This document shows, in pieces, positions 14,614 to 22,965 of a DNA stretch of 34,581 nucleotides (its first letter is position 1; every line of letters starts with the position of its first letter). Where the stretch lies: contig JANYIO010000232.1 in NCBI GenBank assembly GCA_025362015.1, positions 1-34,581 on the forward strand. Direction: 5' to 3'. The notes beneath the pieces were generated by a model that saw only the letters and a list, made by a program, of their open reading frames with translations, did no database searches and was not told where the DNA came from. The DNA is from Gammaproteobacteria bacterium (GTDB lineage: Bacteria > Pseudomonadota > Gammaproteobacteria > Pseudomonadales > Cellvibrionaceae). The position numbers were made by a program, and so were the translations under genes.

Positions 14614-17220
14614 ATGGCTTTAATCCAATTTTTTCCCTTAAGTCTACGTGTTGCGCAACTGCGTTTGGCCAGTTTAATGGCCTTTATAGCGTTGCTAGGC
14701 ATTGGAGTTCTTTCGCCCTCTGTTCTAGCAAGTAATAAGGCTACTCTTTCGGAGGCTGGGCTTAAAGAAGCCCGCGATCTGGATTGGATTCCATTAGATG
14801 AATTGACCGACGCTCAGAAAAAAGAAGTTCCCACCGCGTGTTGCGGCGCTTATTTCGCGCCGATTCGTACCGATGCTGATGCTAATCTAGCGCCAGAGAA
14901 GGCTTCATTGCGCGCTAAAGCGGCGGAATCCCAAACTGAACAGCAAGCGCATCACAGCATGAATGGTAACGTAGTGATTACCCAAGGCAATCGCTCGGTA
15001 ACCACTGATAGCGCTAATGTTGATCAAGAAACCCGTCAAGCCGAGTTAACCGGCAATATTATTTTGCGTGAACCCGGATTTTTATTCCGTGCCGATGAAG
15101 CCAAAATGAATATGGATACCGGTGCGGCACAGTTTGATAATGCTACGTTTGTTCTCTATGAAACTCGTATTCACGGTAGTGCGACGCATTTGCAACGATT
15201 TGGCGACAATATTATTAATCTGGAGCAGAGCCGTATTAGCAGTTGTGAGCCAGGTGACACTAGCTGGTCGATGCAAGGTTCGGAAATTACTATTCACCAA
15301 AACGAACATTATGGCACTGCTGAAAATATGCGCATCAACATCAAGGATGTGCCCGTGCTGTATATGCCTTATGTACGCTTTCCCGTTGGTAATGAACGTT
15401 TGACCGGCTTTTTGTTTCCTCTTTTCGGCCAGAGTTCACGCGATGGTTTTGAGTTAGCGGTTCCGTTCTACTGGAATATTGCCCCCAATTACGATGCCAC
15501 TATTACGCCGCGATATATGTCCGAGCGCGGTTCAGTGTTTGAGTTGGATGCGCGACATATGGCGACTTATTTTGACACTGAGATTACGGGCAGTGTTATC
15601 AATAATGATCGCGGTGGCTTTAGTAGCTTTTTGGACAGTGAGATCAAAAAGGGAAATAAAACTGAAGAAGCGGCTTACCCTTATCGCGGTAAGGATCGTT
15701 GGGTTTATGATTTCAAACAAGAAGGTGGGCGAAGCGAAGCGTGGTCGAGCAAGATTAATTATACCGAAATGAGCGATGGTGATTTTCTACGCGATATGAA
15801 TAGCGGCGCGGTGGATGCGAATCGTCAAGCTTACGTGCAGCAACTGGGATCGCTGGATTATCATTCTGAACACTGGTTTATGGGTGCTAAAGCCAGTGAA
15901 TATCGGTTGTTAACGAAATCTCAGTTGCCCTATCGCGAAATGCCACGGGTACATTTTAATGGTGATTATCGCGTAAATGATTGGGTGTTTAAGATTAATA
16001 ACGAGTATGTCGACTTTGTTAAAAATCGCTATTTCACAATTGAAACGGCCGCCAGTAATACCGCTGCCAGTAAAACTATTTATGACAACACTATTTATGG
16101 TGAGCGTTTCAACACTGATTACAGCTTGGCTTGGGACAAATCTTTTGCTTGGGGCTTTGTAAAACCAGCCGTTGCGGTGAAGAGTTTACGCTATCAATTG
16201 AACGATTTAAATTTGATCAGCGAAAATAATCCGCAAGCTTTTATTGTTCCTCAAGCTAGTGTGGATGCCGGGCTCTACTTTGAGCGTAGCACCAGTTTAT
16301 TTGATGGCGAGTATCTACAAACTCTTGAACCGCGTGCGTTTTATTTTTATAGCGCGTACAAAAATCAGGATTCACTTTACGATCTGACTAGCAATCATCG
16401 CTACGTGAATTTTGATACCAGTGAATTAACGTTTAATTACAACCAATTATTTCGTTCTACACGTTTTGCGGGTGGAGACAGGCTTGATGACGCTAATCAA
16501 TTATCGCTGGCATTGTCATCGGCACTGATAGCTCAGGCGACAGGTCTGGAACGATTACGTGTAAGTCTTGGCGAAATCTTTTATGCGGAAGATCGCAAAA
16601 TTACCAGTTATGACAGCACATTGAATACAGACAAATATTTAATTGAAGCCAATACCCGCCCAACTTCTGCTTTGGCGTTGCAACTTGGTAGCCAAATTGG
16701 GCAGAGCTTACGCCTGAGTGCAGATGCTGCGTATGATCAGCACAATCAACAATTGGATAGTGTGAGCGCGGGAATTCACTACATGGATGACCAATATCGT
16801 CTGCTTAACCTTTCCTATCGGTACACGTTGCAGCCCATTATTACTAGTCCATCACAGCCGCCCGTTCTCTCTGATCAATCGCTTAAGCAAATTGATGCTT
16901 CAATCTTCTGGCCCGTTAGTAGCCGTTGGAGTGTAGTGGCGCGCTCTAATTATGATTTTAATTACGGTGTGGAACTAGATACCTTTGCCGGGTTCGAATA
17001 CAACGATTGTTGTTACCGGTTGCGTTTGATGGGGCGTCACGCCTTAAGGTTTGATTACAATAGCCCCAGTTTTTTACAGAATGTGACTAAAAATGATTAC
17101 GAGACTGGCGTTTCATTAGAGCTGCAATTGAAAGGTTTAGGTAGTACCGGGCAAGGAATCAGTAAATTGTTGGATAAAGCTGTCGCTGGTTTTAGTGACC
17201 GCGAAAAAAACTTACGCTAA
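14614..17220 (+). CDS. lptD: LPS-assembly outer membrane protein LptD
   Basis: The outer membrane barrel of the Lpt machine, which with LptE inserts lipopolysaccharide into the outer leaflet. From the ATG at 14614 the protein has 868 residues. A signal peptide ends at VLA|S (39|40). The OstA/LptA-like periplasmic jellyroll spans about 90-250 (GNVVITQGNRSV, ELTGNIILREPGF). A large barrel domain follows with YMPYVRFPVG and TGFLFPLFG motifs. Cysteines lie at 76-77, 211 and 799-800 (NDCCYR), allowing the interdomain disulfides that activate LptD; the N-terminal CC is one more than the single cysteine of E. coli. In-frame starts also occur at 14578 (GTG) and 14599 (ATG); 14614 is favoured because only it has a GAGA-type ribosome binding site and a compact signal peptide. 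It heads lptD-surA-pdxA-rsmA-apaG-apaH and lies 18 bp before surA. Confidence 0.95.
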   Translation: MALIQFFPLSLRVAQLRLASLMAFIALLGIGVLSPSVLASNKATLSEAGLKEARDLDWIPLDELTDAQKKEVPTACCGAYFAPIRTDADANLAPEKASLRAKAAESQTEQQAHHSMNGNVVITQGNRSVTTDSANVDQETRQAELTGNIILREPGFLFRADEAKMNMDTGAAQFDNATFVLYETRIHGSATHLQRFGDNIINLEQSRISSCEPGDTSWSMQGSEITIHQNEHYGTAENMRINIKDVPVLYMPYVRFPVGNERLTGFLFPLFGQSSRDGFELAVPFYWNIAPNYDATITPRYMSERGSVFELDARHMATYFDTEITGSVINNDRGGFSSFLDSEIKKGNKTEEAAYPYRGKDRWVYDFKQEGGRSEAWSSKINYTEMSDGDFLRDMNSGAVDANRQAYVQQLGSLDYHSEHWFMGAKASEYRLLTKSQLPYREMPRVHFNGDYRVNDWVFKINNEYVDFVKNRYFTIETAASNTAASKTIYDNTIYGERFNTDYSLAWDKSFAWGFVKPAVAVKSLRYQLNDLNLISENNPQAFIVPQASVDAGLYFERSTSLFDGEYLQTLEPRAFYFYSAYKNQDSLYDLTSNHRYVNFDTSELTFNYNQLFRSTRFAGGDRLDDANQLSLALSSALIAQATGLERLRVSLGEIFYAEDRKITSYDSTLNTDKYLIEANTRPTSALALQLGSQIGQSLRLSADAAYDQHNQQLDSVSAGIHYMDDQYRLLNLSYRYTLQPIITSPSQPPVLSDQSLKQIDASIFWPVSSRWSVVARSNYDFNYGVELDTFAGFEYNDCCYRLRLMGRHALRFDYNSPSFLQNVTKNDYETGVSLELQLKGLGSTGQGISKLLDKAVAGFSDREKNLR

Positions 17221-17238
17221 ATAACAAGTGAACATATT

Positions 17239-18603
17239 ATGCATAATGCTGTTGCTAGAAAATTTGTGGTTGCCATACCATTATTCAAAAAACATCAAGC
17301 CTTTAAAAAACATCAGGCTTTTAAAAAACATTGGGCCGCACTAATTTGTAGCCTGTTACTTGTTGGCTTGCCAGCTAGTGCCTTGCAGCAAGTTGCGCTG
17401 GATCGCGTAGTGGCGATTGTCGAAGAAGATGTCGTGCTTGAAAGTGAATTAAATAATCGTATGCAATCAGTGTTGGCGCGCTTAAAAGGCCAATATACAG
17501 AGCTGCCCGAAGAATCCGTCATGCGCAAACAAGTGCTTGAGCAGCTCATTCTTGAGCGTATTGAGCTTGGGCTTTCCAACCGTTATGACGTTAAGTTAGA
17601 TGACGATGAAATCGATCAAGCGATAGAACGCGTCAAAGAAAAAAGTAAGATGAATCAAGAGCAGTTGTTGGTTGATTTAAAGCGCCAAGGCTTAACGCTT
17701 GATGGCTTGCGCAATCAATTGCGCGATGAGTTGATCATAAATCACTTGCAGCAGGGTATTGTGAGCAACCGTATTAAAATTACCCAACAAGAAGTCGATA
17801 ACTTTTTAGCGTCAAGCGATGGTAAATTTGCGACCTCGCCTGATTTTCATATTGGACATATTTTAATTGCTGTGCCCAGTTCTTCTGATTCAGGAACCAT
17901 TGCAGCGGCAGAGAAAAAAGCCAAAGATATTTATCAGCAATTGCAAAGTGGTGCTGACTTTGCCCAATTAGCAATTGCTAATTCAAATGATCAAGCCGCG
18001 CTACAAGGTGGCGATATTGGTTGGCGCAAACTGGCTCAATTACCAGAATTGTTTGGCAATCAATTGGCCACCTTAAAAGCCGGCCAGGTGACTGCGCCTT
18101 TTCGCAGCGGTGCCGGTTTTCATTTGCTTAAAAATATTGAGCAACGCGGTGGTGGTGCAGTACTTATCGATCAAACTCACGCACGCCATATTTTAGTTAA
18201 AGTATCTGAAATTGTGGATGACAATCAAGCGCGCGAGAAATTATTAGCATTGCGTGAGCGTATTGAAAAGGGTGAGGATTTTGGCAAACTTGCTAAAGAA
18301 AATTCTGAGGATTCAGGTTCAATGCTCAGTGGTGGCGATTTGGGCTGGTCTACTCCCGGTATGTTTGTGCCTGCATTTGAAGAGGCTATGGCTAATACCG
18401 ATATTGGTAAAATTACGCGTCCATTCAAAAGTCAATTTGGTTGGCATATTTTACAAGTACTGGAACGCCGCAAAGAAGATATGAGCGATCAAGTCAAACG
18501 TAATCAAGCGCAAAATATGATTAAGTCGCGTCGTTTTGACGAAGAGTTTCAATTATGGCAGACGCAAATTCGCGATGAAGCTTATGTGGAAATAAAGATT
18601 TAG
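17239..18603 (+). CDS. surA: Periplasmic chaperone/peptidyl-prolyl isomerase SurA
   Basis: Chaperones unfolded outer membrane proteins, including LptD, across the periplasm. The 454-residue product has a signal peptide whose hydrophobic core is at about 34-48 (ALICSLLLVGLPASA), an N-terminal chaperone domain (RVVAIVEEDVVLESELNNRM from about 55), and two parvulin domains starting near HIGHILIAV (His204) and HARHILVKV (His314), each ending in a G-x-H-L/I-L strand (GFHLLKN, GWHILQVLERR). A C-terminal helix completes the chaperone module. The leader is unusually long because of three 18-bp repeats (17284-17337) coding for FKKHQA-type units before the hydrophobic core; the true start could lie after some of these. 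It follows lptD closely, the normal gammaproteobacterial order. Confidence 0.95.
   Translation: MHNAVARKFVVAIPLFKKHQAFKKHQAFKKHWAALICSLLLVGLPASALQQVALDRVVAIVEEDVVLESELNNRMQSVLARLKGQYTELPEESVMRKQVLEQLILERIELGLSNRYDVKLDDDEIDQAIERVKEKSKMNQEQLLVDLKRQGLTLDGLRNQLRDELIINHLQQGIVSNRIKITQQEVDNFLASSDGKFATSPDFHIGHILIAVPSSSDSGTIAAAEKKAKDIYQQLQSGADFAQLAIANSNDQAALQGGDIGWRKLAQLPELFGNQLATLKAGQVTAPFRSGAGFHLLKNIEQRGGGAVLIDQTHARHILVKVSEIVDDNQAREKLLALRERIEKGEDFGKLAKENSEDSGSMLSGGDLGWSTPGMFVPAFEEAMANTDIGKITRPFKSQFGWHILQVLERRKEDMSDQVKRNQAQNMIKSRRFDEEFQLWQTQIRDEAYVEIKI
17284..17337 (+). repeat. 18-bp in-frame tandem repeat in the surA leader, three copies
   Basis: Units at 17284-17301, 17302-17319 and 17320-17337 encode FKKHQA, FKKHQA and FKKHWA. 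They differ by a few bases. The repeat lengthens the positively charged n-region of the SurA signal peptide and adds six lysines and three histidines. Confidence 0.85.
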
Positions 18604-18672
18604 TTTCACCTAAAGCTTTCTATTGCAGCTCTTTATAAAAGAAAAGCATTAGAAAAAAACTACAACAAGAAG

Positions 18673-18730
18673 CGCGCGGCTAAACAGTTTTTAATGTGAT
18701 TTGCATTAAAAATACTGTTTCAGCCGCGCG
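18673..18730. repeat. Long imperfect palindrome between surA and pdxA
   Basis: Three blocks pair in register: 18673-18681 with 18722-18730 (9 bp, GC-rich), 18682-18688 with 18714-18720 (7 bp), and 18689-18696 with 18704-18711 (8 bp). That is 24 pairs with only a one-base and a two-base bulge, around a 7-base loop. The downstream flank (TTCATTTGTA) is only moderately T-rich, so it is not a textbook terminator. It may be an attenuator, an RNA-processing site or a REP-like element. It occupies most of the 166-bp gap before pdxA. Confidence 0.6.
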
Positions 18731-18769
18731 TTCATTTGTACAGGATTTAATTTCTCCAAGGCATTAATT

Positions 18770-19783
18770 ATGACAGCCGATTGTTTTCGTATTGCCGTAA
18801 CTCCAGGTGAGCCTGCTGGCATAGGGCCAGATTTAGTAGTGACTCTTGCGCAAGCAGTGCAACCGCATGAAATTGTTGTTATTGCGGATCCGCAACTATT
18901 ATTGTCGCGCGCGCAAACGTTGGGTTTACCTCTCAGCTTGCGTGAAATTAATTTCGCAGATGCCCCGCGTGCTTCGCGTGCAGGCGAGTTAGCTATATTT
19001 CCTGTTCATTTAACTTCTCCGGCACAGGCGGGAGTGTTGAATGTAGCTAATGCTACTTACATTTTAAAAACTTTAGATGCGGCTATTAACGGCTGTGTGA
19101 AGCAAGAATTTGCAGCTCTGGTGACTGGCCCAGTGCATAAAAGTGTTATTAACGATGCTGGCATCGCATTTACTGGCCACACAGAATATCTGGCCGAAAA
19201 AACGGCTACCGAAAAAGTGGTGATGATGTTGGCTACTACGGGATTGCGAGTGGCCTTGGCGACCACGCATTTGCCACTCAAAGATGTGGCGGCAGCAATC
19301 AATGAAACTGAGTTAACGCAAGTTATAACTATTTTACAGCGTGATTTGCAGCAGCAATTTGGTATCGCTGAGCCGCGTATTTTAGTCTGTGGTTTAAACC
19401 CACATGCAGGCGAGGGCGGTCATTTAGGGCGCGAAGAAATTGATATCATCGAGCCGGCATTGCTTCGTCTGCGTGCGCAAGGGATTAATCTCATCGGGCC
19501 ATTACCGGCAGATACTTTGTTTACACCAAAATATTTGGATCACGCAGATGCAGTGTTGGCCATGTATCACGATCAAGGATTGCCTGTGTTAAAATACAGA
19601 GGTTTTGGGCAGGCGGTTAATATTACCTTAGGTTTACCCATTATCCGCACCTCGGTTGACCATGGCACTGCGCTGGATTTAGCTGGAACCGGCAAAGCTG
19701 ATTTAGGCAGTTTGCGTACTGCACTGAGTTACGCAATCGCCATGATTGAAGCACAACAAGTTGCGAAAATATTGAGTGCATGA
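18770..19783 (+). CDS. pdxA: 4-hydroxythreonine-4-phosphate dehydrogenase PdxA
   Basis: NAD(P)-dependent oxidation of 4-phosphohydroxy-L-threonine in the DXP-dependent route to pyridoxal 5'-phosphate; a metal-dependent dimer in the cytoplasm. The 337 residues carry the family motifs in order: [16 protein letters not shown] at 7-22, [24 protein letters not shown] (metal His), [17 protein letters not shown], and [13 protein letters not shown] with [18 protein letters not shown] (further metal His and substrate contacts). Length is typical. In the order surA-pdxA-rsmA it belongs to the conserved cluster, though a 166-bp gap with a large palindrome separates it from surA, so it may also have its own promoter. 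Confidence 0.96.
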   Translation: MTADCFRIAVTPGEPAGIGPDLVVTLAQAVQPHEIVVIADPQLLLSRAQTLGLPLSLREINFADAPRASRAGELAIFPVHLTSPAQAGVLNVANATYILKTLDAAINGCVKQEFAALVTGPVHKSVINDAGIAFTGHTEYLAEKTATEKVVMMLATTGLRVALATTHLPLKDVAAAINETELTQVITILQRDLQQQFGIAEPRILVCGLNPHAGEGGHLGREEIDIIEPALLRLRAQGINLIGPLPADTLFTPKYLDHADAVLAMYHDQGLPVLKYRGFGQAVNITLGLPIIRTSVDHGTALDLAGTGKADLGSLRTALSYAIAMIEAQQVAKILSA

Positions 19784-19810
19784 ACGAGCCTTGCGCAGAT
19801 GAAATGACTC

Positions 19811-19857
19811 TTGCCGGCATAAAATTTGTTGGTGTAAAACATTGCTGGTATAAAACC
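19811..19857. repeat. Degenerate 15-16 bp tandem repeat, three copies, before rsmA
   Basis: Units at 19811-19826, 19827-19841 and 19842-19857 share the pattern TTGYYGGYRTAAAA. They fill most of the 97-bp gap between pdxA and rsmA. The TATAAA-like core of the last unit resembles a -10 element, but no -35 at proper spacing stands out. Confidence 0.55.
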
Positions 19858-19880
19858 TGGCTAGCCTAAAGAGTAGCGGT

Positions 19881-20759
19881 ATGAAAAAGTTTCTCAATGA
19901 AGAAATACAACACAAGGCACGCAAGCGTTTTGGGCAAAACTTTCTGATTGATCACGGCATTATTCGCGATATCGTTCGTGCCGTGCATCCACAAAAAGAT
20001 GATTTAATCGTAGAGATTGGCCCTGGCAAAGGTGCGATTACACAATTGCTAGCGGACAGTTGCGATAATATCAGCGTGATTGAACTGGATCGCGATTTAG
20101 TGCCCTGGCTAAAAGTAAAATTTGAAAAACATCCTAACTTTCAATTATTTCAAGCGGATGCATTGCAGTTTGATTTTGCACAGTTACTATTTAACGGTAA
20201 CAAGTCTTTACGCATAGTGGGCAACTTGCCTTACAATATTTCCACGCCGTTGATTTTTCATTTGCTGACTTACAGCACGCAAGTGCGCGATATGCATTTT
20301 ATGCTACAAAAAGAAGTGGTAAAACGTATGGCGGCGCATGCGGGTGAAAGTGCCTATGGTCGATTAGGGATTATGGTGCAATATTACTGCACAGTTGAAA
20401 ATTTATTTGAAGTACCACCCACGGCTTTTGAGCCTGCACCTAAAGTAAACTCTGCAATTGTGCGTTTGGTACCGCACGCACAATTGCCGCATCCGGCAAC
20501 CAATTTTAAAACGCTGGAAAAATTAGTCAATGTAGCATTTCAACAGCGTCGTAAAACCTTGCGCAATGCGTTAAAACAATTGTTAGATCCAGAAATTATT
20601 GAGCAGTTGCCCATAGATACATCAACACGTGCTGAAGAAATTTCTCTGGCCGAATTTGTGGCAACCAGTAATTTGCTGGATCAATTGCAACCAGAATTAA
20701 TTGTTCCAGCATCTGTAAACCCGAAAATCAAAAAAAGTAAAACAAGTTATGACGAATAA
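19881..20759 (+). CDS. rsmA: 16S rRNA (adenine1518-N6/adenine1519-N6)-dimethyltransferase RsmA (KsgA)
   Basis: Dimethylates two adjacent adenines in helix 45 of 16S rRNA from S-adenosylmethionine, a late check on 30S assembly; its loss gives kasugamycin resistance. The 292 residues show RKRFGQNFLIDHGII at 14-28, the SAM-binding VEIGPGKGAIT, the acidic ELDRDL, the catalytic NLPYNIST motif (N-L-P-Y), and the C-terminal helical region FQQRRKTLRNALK. Length is slightly above the E. coli enzyme because of a lysine-rich tail. The stop codon overlaps the apaG start by 11 bases, which indicates coupled translation. Confidence 0.97.
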   Translation: MKKFLNEEIQHKARKRFGQNFLIDHGIIRDIVRAVHPQKDDLIVEIGPGKGAITQLLADSCDNISVIELDRDLVPWLKVKFEKHPNFQLFQADALQFDFAQLLFNGNKSLRIVGNLPYNISTPLIFHLLTYSTQVRDMHFMLQKEVVKRMAAHAGESAYGRLGIMVQYYCTVENLFEVPPTAFEPAPKVNSAIVRLVPHAQLPHPATNFKTLEKLVNVAFQQRRKTLRNALKQLLDPEIIEQLPIDTSTRAEEISLAEFVATSNLLDQLQPELIVPASVNPKIKKSKTSYDE

Positions 20760-21117
20760 AATTGCAGTGAGTGTAAAAACGACTTATATGGCTGACCAAA
20801 CCTTGCCATTACAACGTTATGTGTATGCCTACACTATTACGATTGCCAATCAAGGTGATGAGCGGGCACAATTAATAAGCCGTCATTGGCTAATTCGCGA
20901 TGCCAATGACAACTTACAAGAAGTGCAAGGTATAGGTGTGGTCGGTGAACAGCCACTGATTGTTCCAGGTGAGAGTTATACTTATACCAGCGGTGTAGTG
21001 CTAGAAACCGAAACCGGTATTATGGAAGGCAGCTATCAATTACGAGCTGATAGCGGCAGTACATTTGATGCTGATATTCCTGCATTTGCGTTAGTACCAC
21101 CCCATGCGATTCACTAA
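20749..21117 (+). CDS. apaG: Co2+/Mg2+ efflux-type protein ApaG
   Basis: A 122-residue single-domain beta-sandwich (DUF525) protein, exact in length to the family. Characteristic stretches are YAYTITIANQGDERAQLISRHW and the glycine-rich GVVGEQPLIVPGESYTYTSG loop, then GIMEGSYQL. Its biochemical role is not settled; it is linked to metal tolerance in some enterobacteria and always travels with apaH and rsmA. Its ATG lies inside the last codons of rsmA, an 11-bp overlap, so translation is probably coupled. Confidence 0.95.
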   Translation: MTNKIAVSVKTTYMADQTLPLQRYVYAYTITIANQGDERAQLISRHWLIRDANDNLQEVQGIGVVGEQPLIVPGESYTYTSGVVLETETGIMEGSYQLRADSGSTFDADIPAFALVPPHAIH

Positions 21118-21142
21118 ATAAATTTCTTCCTGATTAATGCTT

Positions 21143-21976
21143 ATGAGTACATATGCGATTGGTGACATTCAAGGTTGTTTTGAATCGCTGCAATGTTTGT
21201 TAGAAAAAATTGCATTTAATCCGCAACAGGATCGCTTGTGGTTGGTGGGTGATTTAATTAATCGCGGGCCAGATTCACTGGCAACTTTACGTTTTTTATA
21301 CTCGCTGCGCGATTCCGTTGAATTTGTTTTGGGTAATCATGATCTGCATTTTCTGGCTGTTGCACATGGGCTGCGCAAGCAGGGTCAAAGCGATACGTTC
21401 AATTCATTAATAGCAGCACCCGATAAGCAGCAATTAATAGATTGGTTAATACAAGGAAAATTACTACATACGGATGTGCAATTGGGTTTTACTATGGTGC
21501 ATGCAGGTATTCCTCCGCAATGGGGTTTGCATGAGGCGCAAGCTCATGCGCGTGAAGTTGAAGCAGCTTTGCAGAGCCGGTATAGTCGCGATTTGTTGGG
21601 TAATATGTATGGCAACTTCCCCAATGGTTGGAAAAATAAATTAGTTGGCATTGAACGCTTGCGCTTAATTACCAATTATTTTACACGTATGCGTTTTTGC
21701 ACTGCTGAAGGAGATTTGGAATTGAACGCTAAAGATAATGTTTCTTCTGCTCCACTTGGTTATGCGCCCTGGTTTTCACATGCAGAACGCAAAACGCGGA
21801 ATGATAATATTATATTTGGCCATTGGGCCGCACTTGAAGGTCGCGCGCTTCACGATAACGCTCCTATGGCCAATATCTATGCATTAGATACTGGTTGTGT
21901 ATGGGGGGGCTCGCTAACTGCTATGCGCCTTGAAGATAAGCAATTGTTTAGTTGCAGTTGTGCTGGTCATGTTTAA
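21143..21976 (+). CDS. apaH: Symmetrical diadenosine tetraphosphatase ApaH
   Basis: Cleaves Ap4A to two ADP and, as known from E. coli, removes Np4 caps from RNA. The protein is a calcineurin-like metallophosphatase with YAIGDIQGC at 4-12, LVGDLINRGPDS, FVLGNHDLHFL and, further on, MVHAGIPPQW and FGHWAALEG, which provide the two-metal ligands. The frame is open two codons earlier (21137), but MSTYAIGDIQGC at 21143 matches the start of other ApaH proteins, giving 277 residues. No clear ribosome binding site is visible, so translation may depend on coupling with apaG, 25 bp upstream. It closes the operon. Confidence 0.95.
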   Translation: MSTYAIGDIQGCFESLQCLLEKIAFNPQQDRLWLVGDLINRGPDSLATLRFLYSLRDSVEFVLGNHDLHFLAVAHGLRKQGQSDTFNSLIAAPDKQQLIDWLIQGKLLHTDVQLGFTMVHAGIPPQWGLHEAQAHAREVEAALQSRYSRDLLGNMYGNFPNGWKNKLVGIERLRLITNYFTRMRFCTAEGDLELNAKDNVSSAPLGYAPWFSHAERKTRNDNIIFGHWAALEGRALHDNAPMANIYALDTGCVWGGSLTAMRLEDKQLFSCSCAGHV

Positions 21977-22063
21977 CGAATATCTGATGGTATTCATTTT
22001 TTGTTCAGCTAGGGCTGTTAGTGTGCACGCAACAACAGATGTTTAATTTGTTGGTGATTATTT

Positions 22064-22093
22064 GATAATTTGTTCATGCCGAATAAATTATCA
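22064..22093. repeat. Inverted repeat in the leader of the porin-like gene
   Basis: TGATAATTT (22063-22071) and AAATTATCA (22085-22093) are exact inverted repeats of 9 bp around 13 bases. A further TTATCA follows at 22102-22107. The site ends about 25 bp before the gene's start. It may be an operator or a leader hairpin. Confidence 0.35.
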
Positions 22094-22118
22094 TATTGAT
22101 GTTATCAAGGGGAAGAAT

Positions 22119-22868
22119 ATGAAGTTGAAATCTATGAGTGTAAAAAATCTAGTCGCAATTGGCGCATTAATAATTTCAAGTGCGGCGGTTGCTGATTCAT
22201 ATCAAGTTGATTTAGAAGCTTTAGCGTCTCATACAAAGTTTGATGGGCTTGAAAGCAAAAAAAATACTTATGGTATAGGTGGCGCATATTATTTTAATGC
22301 AGTTAGCACCGCGAATGTTCCTTTAGCTGAGGCAGCTTTTTTAGGAAAAAATAGCAATGTTTATGCGGATATATCACGTACGTCCTTGATCGGTCAACAT
22401 TCTACCTCTTCTGCGGTTGGAGCAGAATTTTATATCCCGGAAAATTTTCTTTATGTTGATGCTGGTGTTACCCGAATAGCGAGCAAGTATTTTACAGATA
22501 ATGATTGGTACACCTCTGTCGGTATAACACCTATTGATGGTTTAAGAGTATCGACAACTTATTATCATGATAATGGTTACGATGCCAATGTTGCCGCCAA
22601 GTATGTTATGGCTATCGGCGGTGAAAATTTTATTAATCTGGAGGCTAGCTTAGTGGATGCCGATGCAGGTTTGATAAAAAAAATAGGTGGTGATTTTTAT
22701 TTTGATACTACCTTGAGTGTTGGCGGTGCAGTTAGCCAGCAGCATTCGGATAACTCATACACTGTGCGGACGCGAAAATTTTTTACCGAACAGATTAGCG
22801 GTGAGTTGTCCTATGAAGATGCACCTGATGAGAACATTCTTATGGCAGGTGTAAGCGTAAGATTTTAA
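22119..22868 (+). CDS. Small outer membrane beta-barrel (putative porin)
   Basis: The 249-residue product begins with a signal peptide ending at AVA|DS (residues 1-25) and ends in VSVRF, the C-terminal phenylalanine signal for BAM-dependent insertion. Between them are alternating polar/hydrophobic strands rich in Gly, Tyr and Asn (YGIGGAYYF, NVYADISRTS, FLYVDAGVTRI), typical of an 8- to 12-strand barrel. No close relative is named with confidence; such proteins are usually annotated as putative porins. The reading frame extends upstream to 22062, but AGGGGAAG before the ATG at 22119 and the leader sequence fix the start. It stands alone between apaH and a bidirectional terminator. Confidence 0.78.
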   Translation: MKLKSMSVKNLVAIGALIISSAAVADSYQVDLEALASHTKFDGLESKKNTYGIGGAYYFNAVSTANVPLAEAAFLGKNSNVYADISRTSLIGQHSTSSAVGAEFYIPENFLYVDAGVTRIASKYFTDNDWYTSVGITPIDGLRVSTTYYHDNGYDANVAAKYVMAIGGENFINLEASLVDADAGLIKKIGGDFYFDTTLSVGGAVSQQHSDNSYTVRTRKFFTEQISGELSYEDAPDENILMAGVSVRF

Positions 22869-22888
22869 TGATTGCTTACGCGTAAAAC

Positions 22889-22922
22889 AAAAAAGGCCAA
22901 TGCATAAACATTGGCCTTTTTT
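22889..22922. terminator. Bidirectional intrinsic terminator between the porin-like gene and uvrA
   Basis: A perfect 12-bp stem (22891-22902 with 22909-22920) closes a 6-base loop, with A-run and T-run flanks. It can stop both the porin-like gene (+) and uvrA (-). Confidence 0.93.
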
Positions 22923-22965
22923 GTGGGTACCCAACACGGGTATAAAATTACTTTCACTGTGTTGA

